Below, one piece after another: positions 1-15,000 of a DNA stretch of 30,108 nt. A program made the translations under genes and the position numbers. Each line of letters starts with the position of its first letter. Within the stretch, counting starts at the first letter, position 1. The stretch is from an uncultured Candidatus Melainabacteria bacterium (GTDB lineage: Bacteria; Cyanobacteriota; Vampirovibrionia; Gastranaerophilales; Gastranaerophilaceae): NCBI GenBank assembly GCA_947525005.1, contig CANNUY010000017.1, forward strand, positions 1 to 30,108, in the 5' to 3' direction. The notes below the pieces were generated by a model, which saw only the letters and a list, made by a program, of their open reading frames with translations, searched no databases and was not told where the DNA came from.

Positions 1-3000
1 GTAAATTGACAGTAGCTACATCAAGCTTTGTAGAAACAGCAACAGTATTTAACTTGTTAGCAGGAGCAGAATTATCAATAACAGGTGGCGAAGTATCATT
101 TGATAATGGTGATAAATGGATAGGAAAAGTTACCCTTGATGATGGTAGATTAAATCTTGATGGTTTAACATCGAATGGTATTATAGAAGCTAATGCTGGA
201 AGATTGTATTTGGGTAGTGGCACATTATCATTGACAGAAGATAGTTATATTACGCAAGAAGTAAAAACAGTATTTGATAAGGGTTCAGTGATTTCTATTG
301 TTGGTGGTAGTTTGATACTAGACTCATCAGATAGATGGAACGGACAAATAACAATGAACGGTGGTAATTTGACTGTTGATAGTCAAACAGTTAATTTGTC
401 TAATTTATCTATTGAATCAGGTGAATTTACGGCAAGTAATTTAGTAATTGATATGGTCGATTCTTCAAATAATAATCAGAATGCATCAACTACATATACA
501 AACTTGAATCTTGGTAAATTTACTGCAAACGATAGTGTATCATTAAATATTGATGTTACATTAGGTAATGATTCTTCTAGTGCAAAAGCTGATACAATTA
601 CTGTAGCAGAAGGTTCTGTTGGTACAATTATATTAGCTAATACTTCAGGTTTAGAAAATATGGTTGGTCAAAACACTGCTCAATTGATTAAAATTTTGAA
701 TAAACCTAACAATAGTAATATTTATTTAGAATTAGGTGAAAACGTAAAAGCATTGAATGTAATTTATACGGTAGATTCTTATCCTGTTTATATTGATGAA
801 AATGGTAATGAAATACCTGCAGAATCTGTTCCTGATGATGGTTCAGTAAGAGTATCAGAATATAGAATTTATAATGATACGTTTATTGGTGAAACAGGTG
901 TTGCCTTAAATGATGAAAAAGACTCAATATTAGTGGGTATTCTTGATTCAGTATCACCACTTTACGCTACAAATATCTTTAATCAATCTGATAAAGATAC
1001 AGTTGTAGATAGAAGTTTTAACTTTAGAGAAGCTACAACGGTTCAAGAAAACGTGAACTTGAGCTATAAAGATGGTGCAAGAGTTGGTACAGGCGTTGGT
1101 CAATTTACTATCAATGGTTATATAAATACTGCATTGACTGATAAGGAAAATGCAGAAAACAGTATTGTTTCATTATTAGATTCTGATAATAATACTAGAT
1201 ATAATGGATTCTATATAATAAACGATAATACAACATTTGATGTAAATAATGTTTCTATTAAAGGTGGTTCAACAGCTATCTTGTTAGATAATATAAATTC
1301 TTCTGTTCACTTAAATAACGTGATTATGAAGGAAAATAATATTGCATTTAATATACTTTCAGAATCTAATGTAAGTATAAGAGATGTTGATTTTGTTCAA
1401 AATAATAGTGCATTACTTAATAATGGTGGTAATGTTACTATCAATAATACTAACTACAGAGATAATGATATTGCATTAGACAATACGCAAGGGGTTGTAT
1501 CTATTACCAATTCAACATTTGGTTATGATGGAACAGGCGATGTTAATGACCCTGATTTCAAAAACACTAATTTAGAAAAAGATGTTCTTTATAATTCTGA
1601 TGAATTAAAATTATCTAATGTAAAAGTTTATACAACATTAACAAACGAAGAAAATGGTTCATTATCTGCAGACAATGTTGTTATTTACTTATTGAAAAAC
1701 AGTGGTTCTGTAACAATAAGTGATAATACTAATGCTGGTAATACTTTCAGAGAAATTATAAATAATACTAATGGTTCAATAACATTAACTAATTCAGAAA
1801 TAACAAAATTAAACAATAACGGTTCTATTACAGGTACAGGAAGTGTAGTTGTTGATACATTAAACAATACAGATTATGTATCGATGACTGGTGATATCCG
1901 TATGACAAGTGTTGTTAATAACGGTGGTAATATTACAATTACTGATGCCTCTGGAAATTCTTATTTAGGTGTGAAAACTACTGATGAGAATGGTGCAAAA
2001 TATTCAAAAGTTTTGAATACAGGAAATATTTTATTAGATGGTGTTAATATTTCTGGACAAATTTCAGAAGTTGGTTCTTTGACATTGAATAATACTATTA
2101 ACTTAGATGGTATTATTGAAAAAGAACAAGAAGTTCAATTAAATTCATCTGCAAAATTGAATATCATCGATGATGGTATAATGAATTTCAATTATGGTGA
2201 TAGATGGAACGGTTCTGTTACATTAACTTCTGGGGTATTGAATTACACTGATTTATTAGCTAACAATGAATTGATAGCTAATGGTGGTACATTGAATGTA
2301 TTAACTTCTGATATGGATATTACGACAACATTGAATCTTTCTGAAACTAGTTCTGTTTCAAAAGATGTAGTTGTTAATATACAAGACAAAACATTAGTAA
2401 ATATCAAGGGTGGCACTGTTTACTTGAATAATGGCGATAATTGGGTTGGCAAGATTGCTTTAATGGACGGCTTGTTAGATTATTCAGACTTGATTTCAAA
2501 CGGTGCACTAGCTGCTTCAGACGGTAAATTAAATGTTAATAGTGGTATATTAACATTAAGTACAGACAGTTTTGTCGAAGAACCTGTTATTACATTGATT
2601 GATACAAATGCAGAAGTACATATTAAAGAAACAGGATATATGCAATTAAATTCTAACGATAACTGGGTTGGAAAGATTGTATTAAATGCTACATTGTCTG
2701 ATGATTTGTATGGTTATTTATCAATTTCAGATTTGACATCTCATGGACTTCTAGAGGCTAATTCTGGTAAATTGATTATTAAAAATAGTAATGTAACTAT
2801 TTCAAACGGTAGTTATATAGCGTATTCTGTTGCAACTGATTTTGATGTGGATTCAATAATTACTATTAGTAATGATGGTGTCGTAAATCTTAATGATAAC
2901 GATACTTGGTCTGGCACAATAAATCTTGATAATGGTACATTGAACTATAAAGATGTTGTACGTAGAGAGAACTTAGAAATCAATGGTGTTTTGACTGCAA

Positions 3001-6000
3001 CAACAGGTACTATAAATTTAATTAAATCAGATATTGAAAACTTAATAACATTGATGACCGTTGGTTATGACTCATATATTAAGAAGGACGTTGTCGTTAA
3101 TTTAAACACAGACACATCACTTGGTATTCAATCTAACGGAGAGGTTGAGTTCAATGATAATGATAGTTGGGTTGGAACTGTTATATTAGGTAATTATAGA
3201 AGTGATAATGGTATCTTTACTTATGGTGGATTGACAGAAAATGGTGAATTCAATGGTAATTACGGTACTTTGAATATTATAAAACATGAAAATATGGAAA
3301 CACTATTGACAATTGCTCAATGGTCATATATTAACAATGATTTAACTGTAAACTTTAATGATAGTACTAAAATTCAATTAAAAGGAGGTAGAATAGAACT
3401 TAACACCGGAGATACTTGGAACGGTGTATTAGAAGCTATGTCAGGAAACTTGACTGTTACTGATTTAGAATTTACTCAAAATCATTTAGTAATCGCAGAT
3501 GAAAATAATTCAAAAGTTAAGGTTAATTTGAATAACGCGACAGTTAACTTGGTTGATGGAAATGGCGAATATACTAATATGAATTTGGGTGTATTGACAT
3601 CATTAGAAAATACTCAATTAAAAGTTAATGTAAATGTTTCAGATGATGGAACAACAGGAACTGCTGATACAATAACTGTAGGATGCAATGATGAAACTGA
3701 TTCTATTGGTACAATTACTTTAACAGAAGTAAAAGGTATGCCAACAGTAAACAATATATCAACGACATCTTACGCAATCATTCAAATCATTAATAGAGAA
3801 AGTGGTTCAGAAGGAGAATTACCTGGAGTAACATTACAATTAGCATTAGGTGACAATTTAGATGTTTACAATAGAGAATATCTAATTAATTCAACTGAAT
3901 ATTCTTCAGATGGTGGATATCTTGTAAATTCAAAATCATTTATTGGTAGAACTGGTATTGAACTTGCAAACCACAATACAGCAATCAGAGTTGGTGTATT
4001 AGAACAAGTAAGTACATTGAATGCGGCTACTAAGTTTGAAGGAATAAGAACTTATGTTGTGAAACCTACTGCAACTACAACATATACAATTGTTCAAGAA
4101 AATATTGATTTGAATAATGCTGGTGCTGGAACATTCAATGTATTTGGTTATACTGATTCATTGACTGTAACAAGAACTCAAGATGATGCAAAATTATCAG
4201 TAATTGATTTTGGTGGAAGATTGACAGAAAACTTGAATCCAGAAGAAACAATTTATGAAAAAGATGTCAATGATATTGAACCAGTAGAAAGACATAGTGG
4301 ATTTAATCTAGTTGGTGAAACAACAATTACAATTAAAGATTTAACAATTCAAAACTCACTTTTAGCTTTGAGTATGAACAATGAAAAATCAATAGCTAAT
4401 ATATCAAATGTTATATTCTCAGATAACATAACAGCAATTATAAATAACTTAGGTACGGTAACCTTAACAAATGTTCTTGTAACTGTTGGCAGAGGCGCTA
4501 TCGCAAACGATATCGTTAACGCAGGTACGATGACATTAGTAGATTCTGTTGTTGAATCAATGATTGCAAATACTTCTAATTTAGTATTAACAAGTACTGC
4601 GAATAATCAAACAGAAGTAAATGAAATCTTGAATCAAGGCAGATTAGAAACTCGTGACACAATTTTAATTAATAATTTAAACAATGAAAATGTTGTTGTT
4701 GCAGACGGCGAAACAACAATAACAACATTAAATAACGGTAATATTGATGTAAGTGGTGCACAATTTACATCACAAGGTAAGAAACTCACTATTGATAATG
4801 CACTCAATTATGGAATGATTACATTTGGAGGTAATGATGATTCTACGAATACTGTTAATGATGTTTTGGATAATTATGGTGTTGTATATGTTTCTAGCTT
4901 AACCAAAGTTAAAACATTGAACAACTATTCTATTGGTTCTGATACTTATAGTGGTGTTACATCAAATTCTACATTAAATATTGAAAAATTAGTTAATGGT
5001 AGTGTTGATGAAGATAACGCAACTATAACGACTTATGGACTTACAACGATTGATGATTTAGAAAACTATGGATTATTAGATTCATACGGCAATATAACAT
5101 TGGGTAAAGATTCAACAAGTAGTATTAGTAATATTGGAGAAATTAATTTACAAGGTACTTCAACATTAAATGGTGTTGTAGCTGGAACTGGTACTTTGAA
5201 CTTGTACAATACAGTTACAATAACAGCTGATATTAAATCTACTCAAGTTGTAAACGTTGAATTCGGTTCAAATATTGAATTGATAAATGATGCAGTTCTT
5301 AATTTGAATAATCCTGATGTATGGGAAGGAGATATAACATTATCTTCTGGAACATTAAATTACGTTGATTTGACTTTAAACGGTAGACTTATAGCTAAAG
5401 GTGGTACTGTAAATATTAATAAATCGGCTTTAAATAATGTAAAAACAACATTGACAATTGGAGAACAATCATCTATTGCATCTGCTGTTAAATTTACATT
5501 AAATGCTGATACTTTATTAACAATAGATGGTGGCGATGTTACATTTGATGGATTAGATACTTGGAGTGGTAATGTTGTATTAAATTCAGGTAGCTTGACT
5601 TATTCATTGAATAATAATGGTTCAATTAAAGCAAATGCTGGTACGTTTACAATCTCAGGAACATTAAATGTTGTTACCGGCGATTATATAAAAGCTACTG
5701 TTGACTCAATTATTAGCTCAGGTGCTATTGTTAATTTGAATGGTGGTAGTATTGAATTGAACAATACTGATAGCTGGGTTGGTCTAATCAATGCAAATAG
5801 TGGCTACTTATCTGTAAATGGTTTGACATTTACAACTGATAACTTGAATATTACAGATGACAATTTGAATAATGTAGATGTTGTATTGTCAGGAGCTGTA
5901 ATCTCAATGAATGATGTTAAAGATGATGGTAATTATACTCTTAAGAATATGAACTTAGGTGTATTAAATGCAAAAGATAACACAACTTTAGCAATAGACA

Positions 6001-9000
6001 TATTTACAGATGATGCTACTAATCAATCAAAATCTGATACTATTACTGTAGGAGAAAGTTCTCAAGGTTTGATTACAATTACAAATATTGGAAACCTTTC
6101 AATTGATAATGTTACAGAGGTTGAAAATCTACCTTCAAGAACATACTTTATAAAAGTTCTAAATAAATCTGAAGACACTGAATTTGCTAAGATTGAATTA
6201 GCATTGTCTGAGGATATGTTAGCTTTGAATAAGACACAAAAAGTTATTAGTTATTTGAATCCTTTAACTAACAAGATTGAAGTTACTCATAACAACTTTA
6301 TTGGTACAGTTGGTATAAAAATTGTTGATAGCGCAACTAATTTTGCGAAGGATACATTACAATATGGTATTTTGGAACAATATAACTTGTTGCAATTAGT
6401 AAATATCTATGAAGAAACTGAGCACGATAGAGTTTATAGATTCAAGTATTCAGCAACTGTTCAAGAGAATACAAACTTAAGTGATAACTTAGATGGCGAA
6501 ACAGTTGGTACAGGTAAAGGTAACTTTAATATAACTGGTTTTGACGGTGATGCTACAGGTAGTATAATCGATTTGAGCGATTCAGAAACCTCTGATAGAT
6601 ATGACGGATTTATTTTATCAAATGTTACAACAATGGTTGTTAGTGATATTACAGTTCAATCTGGTAATAATGCGTTTGTTGTAAATAATTCTGATGCAAG
6701 TTTAACTCTTAATAATCTTATCTTTGATAATAACATTTTAGCTATAGGTAACTACTCAGGTACAGTTGCTTTGAATAATGTTATTGTAAAAGCTGGTGTT
6801 GATGATGTTAAGAATGATATTTATAACGCATCAATAATGACAATAACAGATAGTGAAATTAATTCTGTTGTTACAAACAATGATAAATTAACTGTTACAA
6901 CTACGGACAGTGGAAATAGTTCAATTTCAGTTGTTAATAATAATGCTGAATTGACATTGGGTGGTTCTTCATTAATTTCAAAATTATATAATAACAAATC
7001 TGTAAATGCTTCATCAGGAAATGTTATAATAACTAATCTTTATAATGGTAGCTTAGATGAAGATAATTCTAATGTTGAATTTAATTCAACAGGTGAAACA
7101 ATAACTATTTCATATGCTAATAACTATGGTGTTTTAAAACTTGCAAGCACATCTAAGAATACTATTGAAAACGAATTAAATAACTATGGTGTTGTTCTAG
7201 TAACATCAGAAACTGATATAGCTACATTGAACAACAATTCTGTTGGAAACGGTTCAACAACATATAAATATGGATTTGAATCAAGAGCAAAAGTTTCTAT
7301 TGGAACATTAAATAACGGAACAAAAGATAGTTCTGAATCTAGCGTTTCATTGATGGGTATTTCTAATATAAATGACATAGGTAACTACGGAACAATTAGT
7401 ATAAACGGTGTTAATAAGCTTGGTCAAACAACGGATAATTCTCTAAATAACTATGGAGAAATTAATGTAAGTGGAACTACGGATATTTATTCAGTTGTAT
7501 CAGGAAATGGTATATTAAATATGACATCAGGTAATGTAAATCTATTTGGTGTTATAAACTCAGAACAAAATATTCTTATTGATAATACAGCTACATTAAC
7601 AATCACAGATGGTAGATTTGACATAAATTATGGTGATAGTTGGAATGGTACTATAGTATTAAATTCAGATAATTCTATCCTTAACTATGATGATTTATTA
7701 GATAATGGTGTTATTCAAGCATCAAAAGGTCAATTAAATATCAACAAGGGTAAATTATCAGTAATAGAAAACGGTTATATTAATTCTGATGTTGTATTGA
7801 ACTTAGATAAAAAATCAATTCTTTCAGTTGCAGGTGGAATTGTAAACATTGGTGAAAATGATGTTTATGACGGTGTTGTTAGAGCATCATCAGGTACAAT
7901 TTCTATTGATAAACATACTATTAATTCAGATAACTTTGTTGTATTGAACACAGATAACAATAATGTAAATGTAAACTTAACAAATTCAATAGTTAGTTGT
8001 GTTGATAAATTAAATTCAAATATGAATTTAGGTGTATTGACAGCTGATACAACTACTAAGTTCGCAATCGATATAGATAGTGTATCTGGATATTCTGACA
8101 CAATTACTGTTGGTGCTGGTTCAAGTGGGGTTGTATATGTTGATACAATTTTCGGCAATATTCTTGCAAATAGTGGCAATACAACAATTCAAATATTGTT
8201 TGCAAATGATGACAGTATTCAATTAGGTTTAGATAATACAAAAATAACAGTTGTAAAAGATATGTTGTTAGATATATCTAATCCAAATGAAAATAACACC
8301 TTGAAGAATGGATATATCCGTCAAGAATCAGGTTATGCTTTAGCTACAACAAAAACTTTGAACGACTCAATAACAGTATGTAGTGAAGCTATGTATGATA
8401 CATTACAATTATTGAACCAAAAACAAACAACAGAATTAAGAACTTTTGAATTTGATGGAAACGATAATAAGCACAATGTTATTTCAAACTTGGGTGCTAC
8501 GACAGCAGGTATGTTGAACATACAGGGTCAAGTTATTGATGAAGCTCGTTCAATTCTTGATTTAGCTAGTACAAATGATACTGGTGATTATGCTAATCAT
8601 ACAGGATTTGTTTTAGCTAATAACACAACATTAGGTTTATACAATGTTGAATTCAAAAACTCAGCTGACAATAATGCTTCATTGATTACTGTTACAAATG
8701 ATTTAGCAGTTATAAATATGAATAATGTTGTTATAAATGGTAATATTTCAGCAACTACTGAATACACTATCAATATTATAAATACTCAATCAGATAATAG
8801 ATATGCTGATAAAGTTGTAGAAAATCCTATGACGATAATAAACGGTTCTATTGATAAAGCAAATATCAACTTACTTGGTGGAGAATTTAGATTTAATATA
8901 AATAGTTTGAGAAATTCTACATTAGTTGCAAAAGAAGGATTTGTTAACCTTAATGATGGAGAAATTTCAACATATACAATTGGCAAATTGATTTCTTATG

Positions 9001-12000
9001 AAGATACAAATTATTCTATTGATGTAGATATTGCAAATAAAATAACAGATAGATTAACAGTGACTGATACAAGTTCAATCGGTGTTGTTTATATTGATTC
9101 TATTAACTGGAATGAATCATTAACTACAGGAAATCTTGAAACATTGATAGCTAATAAGATTGCAGTAGATGGAGTTGAAAGCACATTTACTGGAGTGTTT
9201 AATATTCTTTCATTGAAGGTTATAAGTGGAAGTGATGATGTCAGATTGATATTAAATAATGATATTAAGTCAGTTGTTTATGAAGATTTAGGAAAAGCAA
9301 CAAGAAATTATCACGATAATGCTAAATCAACAATGAAGGCATCAGATAAATTATTTAACTGGACTTCTTTGGGTAAATATTATGGTTCATTTGCTGAAAG
9401 TAAAGACGGTCATAATATTGAATTTAATGCTAATGTTAAATGGATTAGCAATATTCAAGGAGAAAGAATTGATGGATTCAGATTGTGGAATGAATTTGAA
9501 ACAACGGACAATAGATACTTCTATCTAGATGAAGATTATACAGTATTTGAACAAATAAACGCTACTACGAGTGGTAATATAACAATTGCAGGTACTAAGT
9601 CAGAAAAATCTGTATTAGACTTGAATGGTCAAAAGAATAGAGAACTTTCTGAAACAAGTGCAGGTTTGTATTTGAAAAACGATACTATATTAACATTGAA
9701 TAATGTGGTATTAAAAGACAGTGCAAAACTTGATGACAATAAAGAAGCTTTGAAATACTTGATTTATGCTGATAATCAAAATGTTGATATGTATATGAGT
9801 AATGTAGATGTTATTGGTGATATAGCAACTACTACAAACAGTAATATTTATTTACAAGATGGTGTAACAAGATTTGATGGACAAATTTTGAATGCTAATG
9901 TTGTATTGAATTCAGGCACTATATTATTCAATACAAATACTTTTGACGTACCAAACAGTAACCCTAAATTAACATTGAACAATGGCATTGTTGATTTGTC
10001 AGCATCAGATAATAATGCTCTTTCTGAGTTTAGAATAGCAAATGTTACTTCAGTTGGTACGGCACAATTTATGATTGATGCAGTATTCAACAAAGTAGAT
10101 AAAACATTGACTACTGATACTATTAATATTACAGATGCTATTGGTTCAATAGTAGTTGGTGGAATTAGATTAGTAGATGAAAATGGTAGTGAAATCGACT
10201 TTAAGAACAACTTAATAAGTGGTAAATATACATCTACTATATTGGTTAATGCCGGTGTATTAGAATTAGATGCATCATTAACAGTTCCAGTTGAAATAGC
10301 AAAATTTGACAATCCAAAACGTAATCCATCACAAACAGGAGATGAATGGAATGTTGGCTGGACAGAAAGTTTTGAAGAAAAGACTACTATTTGGTACAAA
10401 TCTTTCACTGTTGGTGCTGATAAAAAATCTTTAAGCTTGAATATTTATAAAGTTGAAAGCGTAACAGAAAATGTTGATACATTAGCAGTTGTTAATACTG
10501 ATGCTAATTACAAAACTAAGAACTTCAAAACAGAGGATTCTACTATTGAGTATGAAGTAAAATCTGATTTGGGTAAAACTGTTAATAAAGTTTCTGTGGT
10601 TGGTAACTATGAAAAATATGACGATGATGAAATCACAATTTCAACAATTAACTTGTACGACAACTCTGGTTTTGAAGTAACAAGTGTTGCTACTGGATTG
10701 AGTCTTGATACTGTTAGATTAGTAAATGGTTACACAGAAGGTAATGGTGCAGTAATCAATATAGAAAGTGGTTTAGATAATATCGTTACATTGACAGATG
10801 TTTCAATGTTAGGTAACAGAGCAAAAGGTTTTGGTGGTGCAATTTATACACAATCTAATTTGACTGTTACAGCAGAAGATATAGATTCTGTATTTGAAAA
10901 GAACTATCAAAACGTATCAAATTCAAATGCTTATGTGATGAACGATATATATGTTGATGGTGTTGGTGAAAAAGTATTGAACTTGTACGCAGGTAAAGAT
11001 AGAGGTGTTTATCTATATTCTGGCATAGGATTTGGTAATAATACTCAGTTAACATTAAATATCAATAAAGACCCTAATTCTGGATTGGTACATTTGAATA
11101 TTGAAAGAGATTTAGGTGCTCTTAATAATCCATTGTTTGCATTAAACTTCAATGGTGGACAGTTTAGTGTAATTAATGGTGTTTATTCTAATATTTTCGT
11201 TAATGATTTGAATATATTAAACGATATAGAATATAGATTTGATATTGATATGGCAACAGGTGAATCAGATATAATCCACGTTTTAGGAAATATTAATAAC
11301 AAAAATTCTGACCTCTCATTGAATAAGTTAATATTGACAAAAGACTTCTTTGAAAGCTTGACTGGTGAAATTGCTGAATCAGTGAAGGTTAAAGTATTAG
11401 ATATAAAAGACATTACATCTAAATATATTGCATTGGGTAACAAGGACAATGAAGACAATGTTATTAGATTAGAAAGAGATGGAACGGTTTATTATGCACA
11501 ATTAGGTGTAAATGGTTCTATTATTATTGGTACAAACCCAGATAACTCAGACATTGGATTAGTTAAAGCGATAAATAATACTAAGAATAATACGTATAAG
11601 TTGACTGAAAATACAACATTGTTTAACTATGGATTGATTTCAGGTACAGAAGAAGGTAGTTTAATTAACAATCCAAGTGGTAATCTAATAAAATCTAAAA
11701 AATTAACAATAAAAGGTAGTAACAATGCTGTTCTTATGACTCCAGCTTCGTTAGAAGGCTTGGTAGTAGGATATTTAAGCAAGCAACAATTAGTTGCAAG
11801 TGGATTTACAATGAACGGATTTAATGGAGCTGTTATTAATAATGGTGGAACAGTGACATTATCATCTATAAACATTATCAATAGTGAAACAGATACATAT
11901 GGTTCAGCTATAAGAAATAATTCAGGTAAAGTTACTTTGAAAGGTTCTAAGAAACTTTATGCACAAATTTATAACAATGAAAGCAATCTGTATGGTGGAG

Positions 12001-15000
12001 CTATATATAACGCAGGAACATTGATAGCTCAATATGTTCAATTTGGAAACTTGTCTAGTATAGATAGATTTGCAAATATAGCACCAAAAGGTGGTGTGAT
12101 TTATAACTTATCAAGTGCAACAGTTTCTTATTCAGCATTTGTATCAAACAAAGCAAATGAAGACGGTGGTGCTATTTATACAAACGGCACATTAACATCA
12201 ACTTCAAACACATTCCAATATAATGAAGCAATAAATGGTGGAGCTATATATGTAGCTAATAATACAGCAAAGATTGCAAGCTTAGTTCTAAAATCAAGTG
12301 TATTCAATACTAATATTGCAAGTAATAATGGTGGTGCTGTTTATATAGATATTGCTAAAGTTACTATTTCAAAATCAACATTTGGAACAGCAAATGACGT
12401 TAATTCAAGTAATGAAGCTATAAATGGTGGAGCTATTTATAACAGCGAAAACAATATCAATAATAAGGTAGCTATTTCAAGCTCTAAATTCTATAATAAC
12501 GAAGCTTATGAAAACGGCGGTGCTATTTATAACGCTGGCTTGATGACTGATTCAGGTTCATTATTCCAAGATAATGAAGCAATAAATGGTGGTGCTATTT
12601 ATAACGCATTGAATAGCAATTTGAGATTAACAAAATCTAGCTTTACATCAAACTCAGCAGAAAACGGTGGAGCAATATTTAATAGTGGTTTAATGGTTAC
12701 TTATGATAAGAAAAATAATGTAACAGGAGGAATTAATTCTGCTAAGTTCACATCAAACAATGCTAATTTGGGTGGTGCTGTTTATAACGGTGAAAAAGGT
12801 GTTATAGGAATTAGTAAATCATCATTTGTTGGTAACACAGCAAAAATGGGTGGAGCTATTTACAACAAAGGTGATTCTACAGTAATTAGCAGTACATTTG
12901 TTAATAATATTGCTACTTCAACAAAAGATTTATCAGAGTTGATTGTTGACGGTGATGGTGGAGTGATTTACAACGAAGGAGTTTTGACTCTTAATAAATC
13001 AACAGTTGGTAAAGCTGATGTAGTTAAGAAAGGTGTTGTTAAGACTAAGAATAGTAATGAAGCTGTAAACGGTGCTGGTATTTATAATACAGGTAGTGCA
13101 ACTATTACTGGCTCAACATTTACAAATAATAAAGCTAAAGAAAATGGTGGAGCAATTTATAGCTCATCTACAGCTAATTTAACTATAAATTCATCAACAT
13201 TTGTTTCTAATACAGCAGAGGGAAATGGTGGAGCAATTTATATAGAAGGACTAAGTTCTAAACCAACAAATAGTAATGTTGTTCAAGTTATTGGTTCAAC
13301 CTTTAAGAATAATACTGCTCAAAACGGTGGTGCTATATATGTTGGTAAATATGCTGAATTATACTTACAAGATACAAGCTTTACAAACAACGTAGCAACT
13401 GCATTGGGTGGAGCTATTTTTGCTGATGAAAATAGTACAGTGTCAATATCAGCAGTGAAAAAGAATGTTACATTCTCAGGCAACAAAGATTCAAGTGGTT
13501 CTAATTCAATTTATTTATCAAAAGGTTCTGTTTTGAACTTGAATGCAAATAAAGGCAAAAGTATAACAATTAAAGATGGTGTACATATGGAAGATGGTTC
13601 ATTTATTAATAAATCAGGTGTTGGTAAGATTTATATAGTAAATGAAGGAAGCTTAAATAAAGCAAATATCGGATTCGCAGATAACGGTGAATTAAGCATT
13701 TCAAATGGTGCTGTTAGAACCTTGTCATTGAATACATTAACATTAGCAGATGGAACAACTACTTATGTTTCATTAGATGCAGATGTAAAATCAAAAACGG
13801 TTGATAAAATCCAAGCTACAGAGGTTGTTGGTACAGGTAGTATGGCGTTGAGTAAACTTAATTTAGTATCAAACAGCAAAACTCCAGTAGATATTACGAT
13901 AGCAGATAAGGATTCAGTAATTGGTTCTGTTACTACTAACAAGGCAGAAAGTGCAGAAGCTACATACAAATTAAAGACATATTATGATGAAAACGGCTTG
14001 TTGAGAGCAAGAATAACAGGACAAAGAGCAAAATCATCAGCAGTAGCAGCACCTGTTGCAGCACAAATTGGTGGATACTTAGCTCAGATAAATTCATATG
14101 ACCAAGCATTTGCAAATCTTGATATGGATATGTTGAAAACAAGAGAAGAAAGAAAAGCAGAAGAAATGATGAACAAATATGCAGTAGCAAGTTCATCAAA
14201 TGCACAGCAACCATATCTAAACAAAGACGGAATGAACTACAATTCTAAAGGATTGTGGAACAGAGCATTTGCAACATTTGAAAACGTACCATTGAATAAT
14301 GGACCAAAAGTTAATAATGTTGGATATGGTAACTACTTTGGTGGCGATATGGGCAAGAAAGAATTGTCAAATGGTTGGAGCAGACAATTTAGTGCATATA
14401 TCGGATACAATGGTTCAACACAAGATTATACAAAACAAAGTATTGACCAAAACGGTGGTACATTGGGTATAATGGAAACTTGGTATAAAGGCAACTTCTT
14501 TACAGCATTGACAGCAAACGTTGGTGGAAATAATGCAGAAGCAAACACTGACCTTGGCAAAGAAAGAATGGCAATGTTGATGGCAGGTGTTGCAAGTAAG
14601 ACAGGATATAATTTTGAATTCAAACAAGGCAAGTTCATTATCCAACCAAGTATCTTGATATCATATTCATTTATCAATACATTTGACCATAACAATGGAT
14701 TGGGTCATAATGTAAGTTCAAGTCCAATCCATGCAATCCAAGTAGCACCAGGAATCAAGTTTATAGCAAACTTGAAGAACGGATGGCAACCATACTTTGG
14801 TATCAATATGAGATGGAACATAATGGATAAAGCAAGCTTTAGCATTCCTGATGTAACAATCCCAACAATGTCAGTTGATCCATACGTAGAATACGGAGTT
14901 GGTATACAAAAACGCTGGGGCGATAGATTTACAGGTTACGGACAAGCTATGATAAGAAACGGTGGACGTAATGGTGTAATGTTGAACATCGGTTTCCGTT

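Noticed and set aside
6..8. TTG as the start of the autotransporter
   Set aside because: The frame is open upstream to the window edge and encodes the GK of a motif repeated later, so the gene is truncated by the window.
7865..11458. Antisense open frames within the autotransporter
   Set aside because: Their composition is the complement of the repeated coding frame, with no ribosome binding sites or domain signatures.
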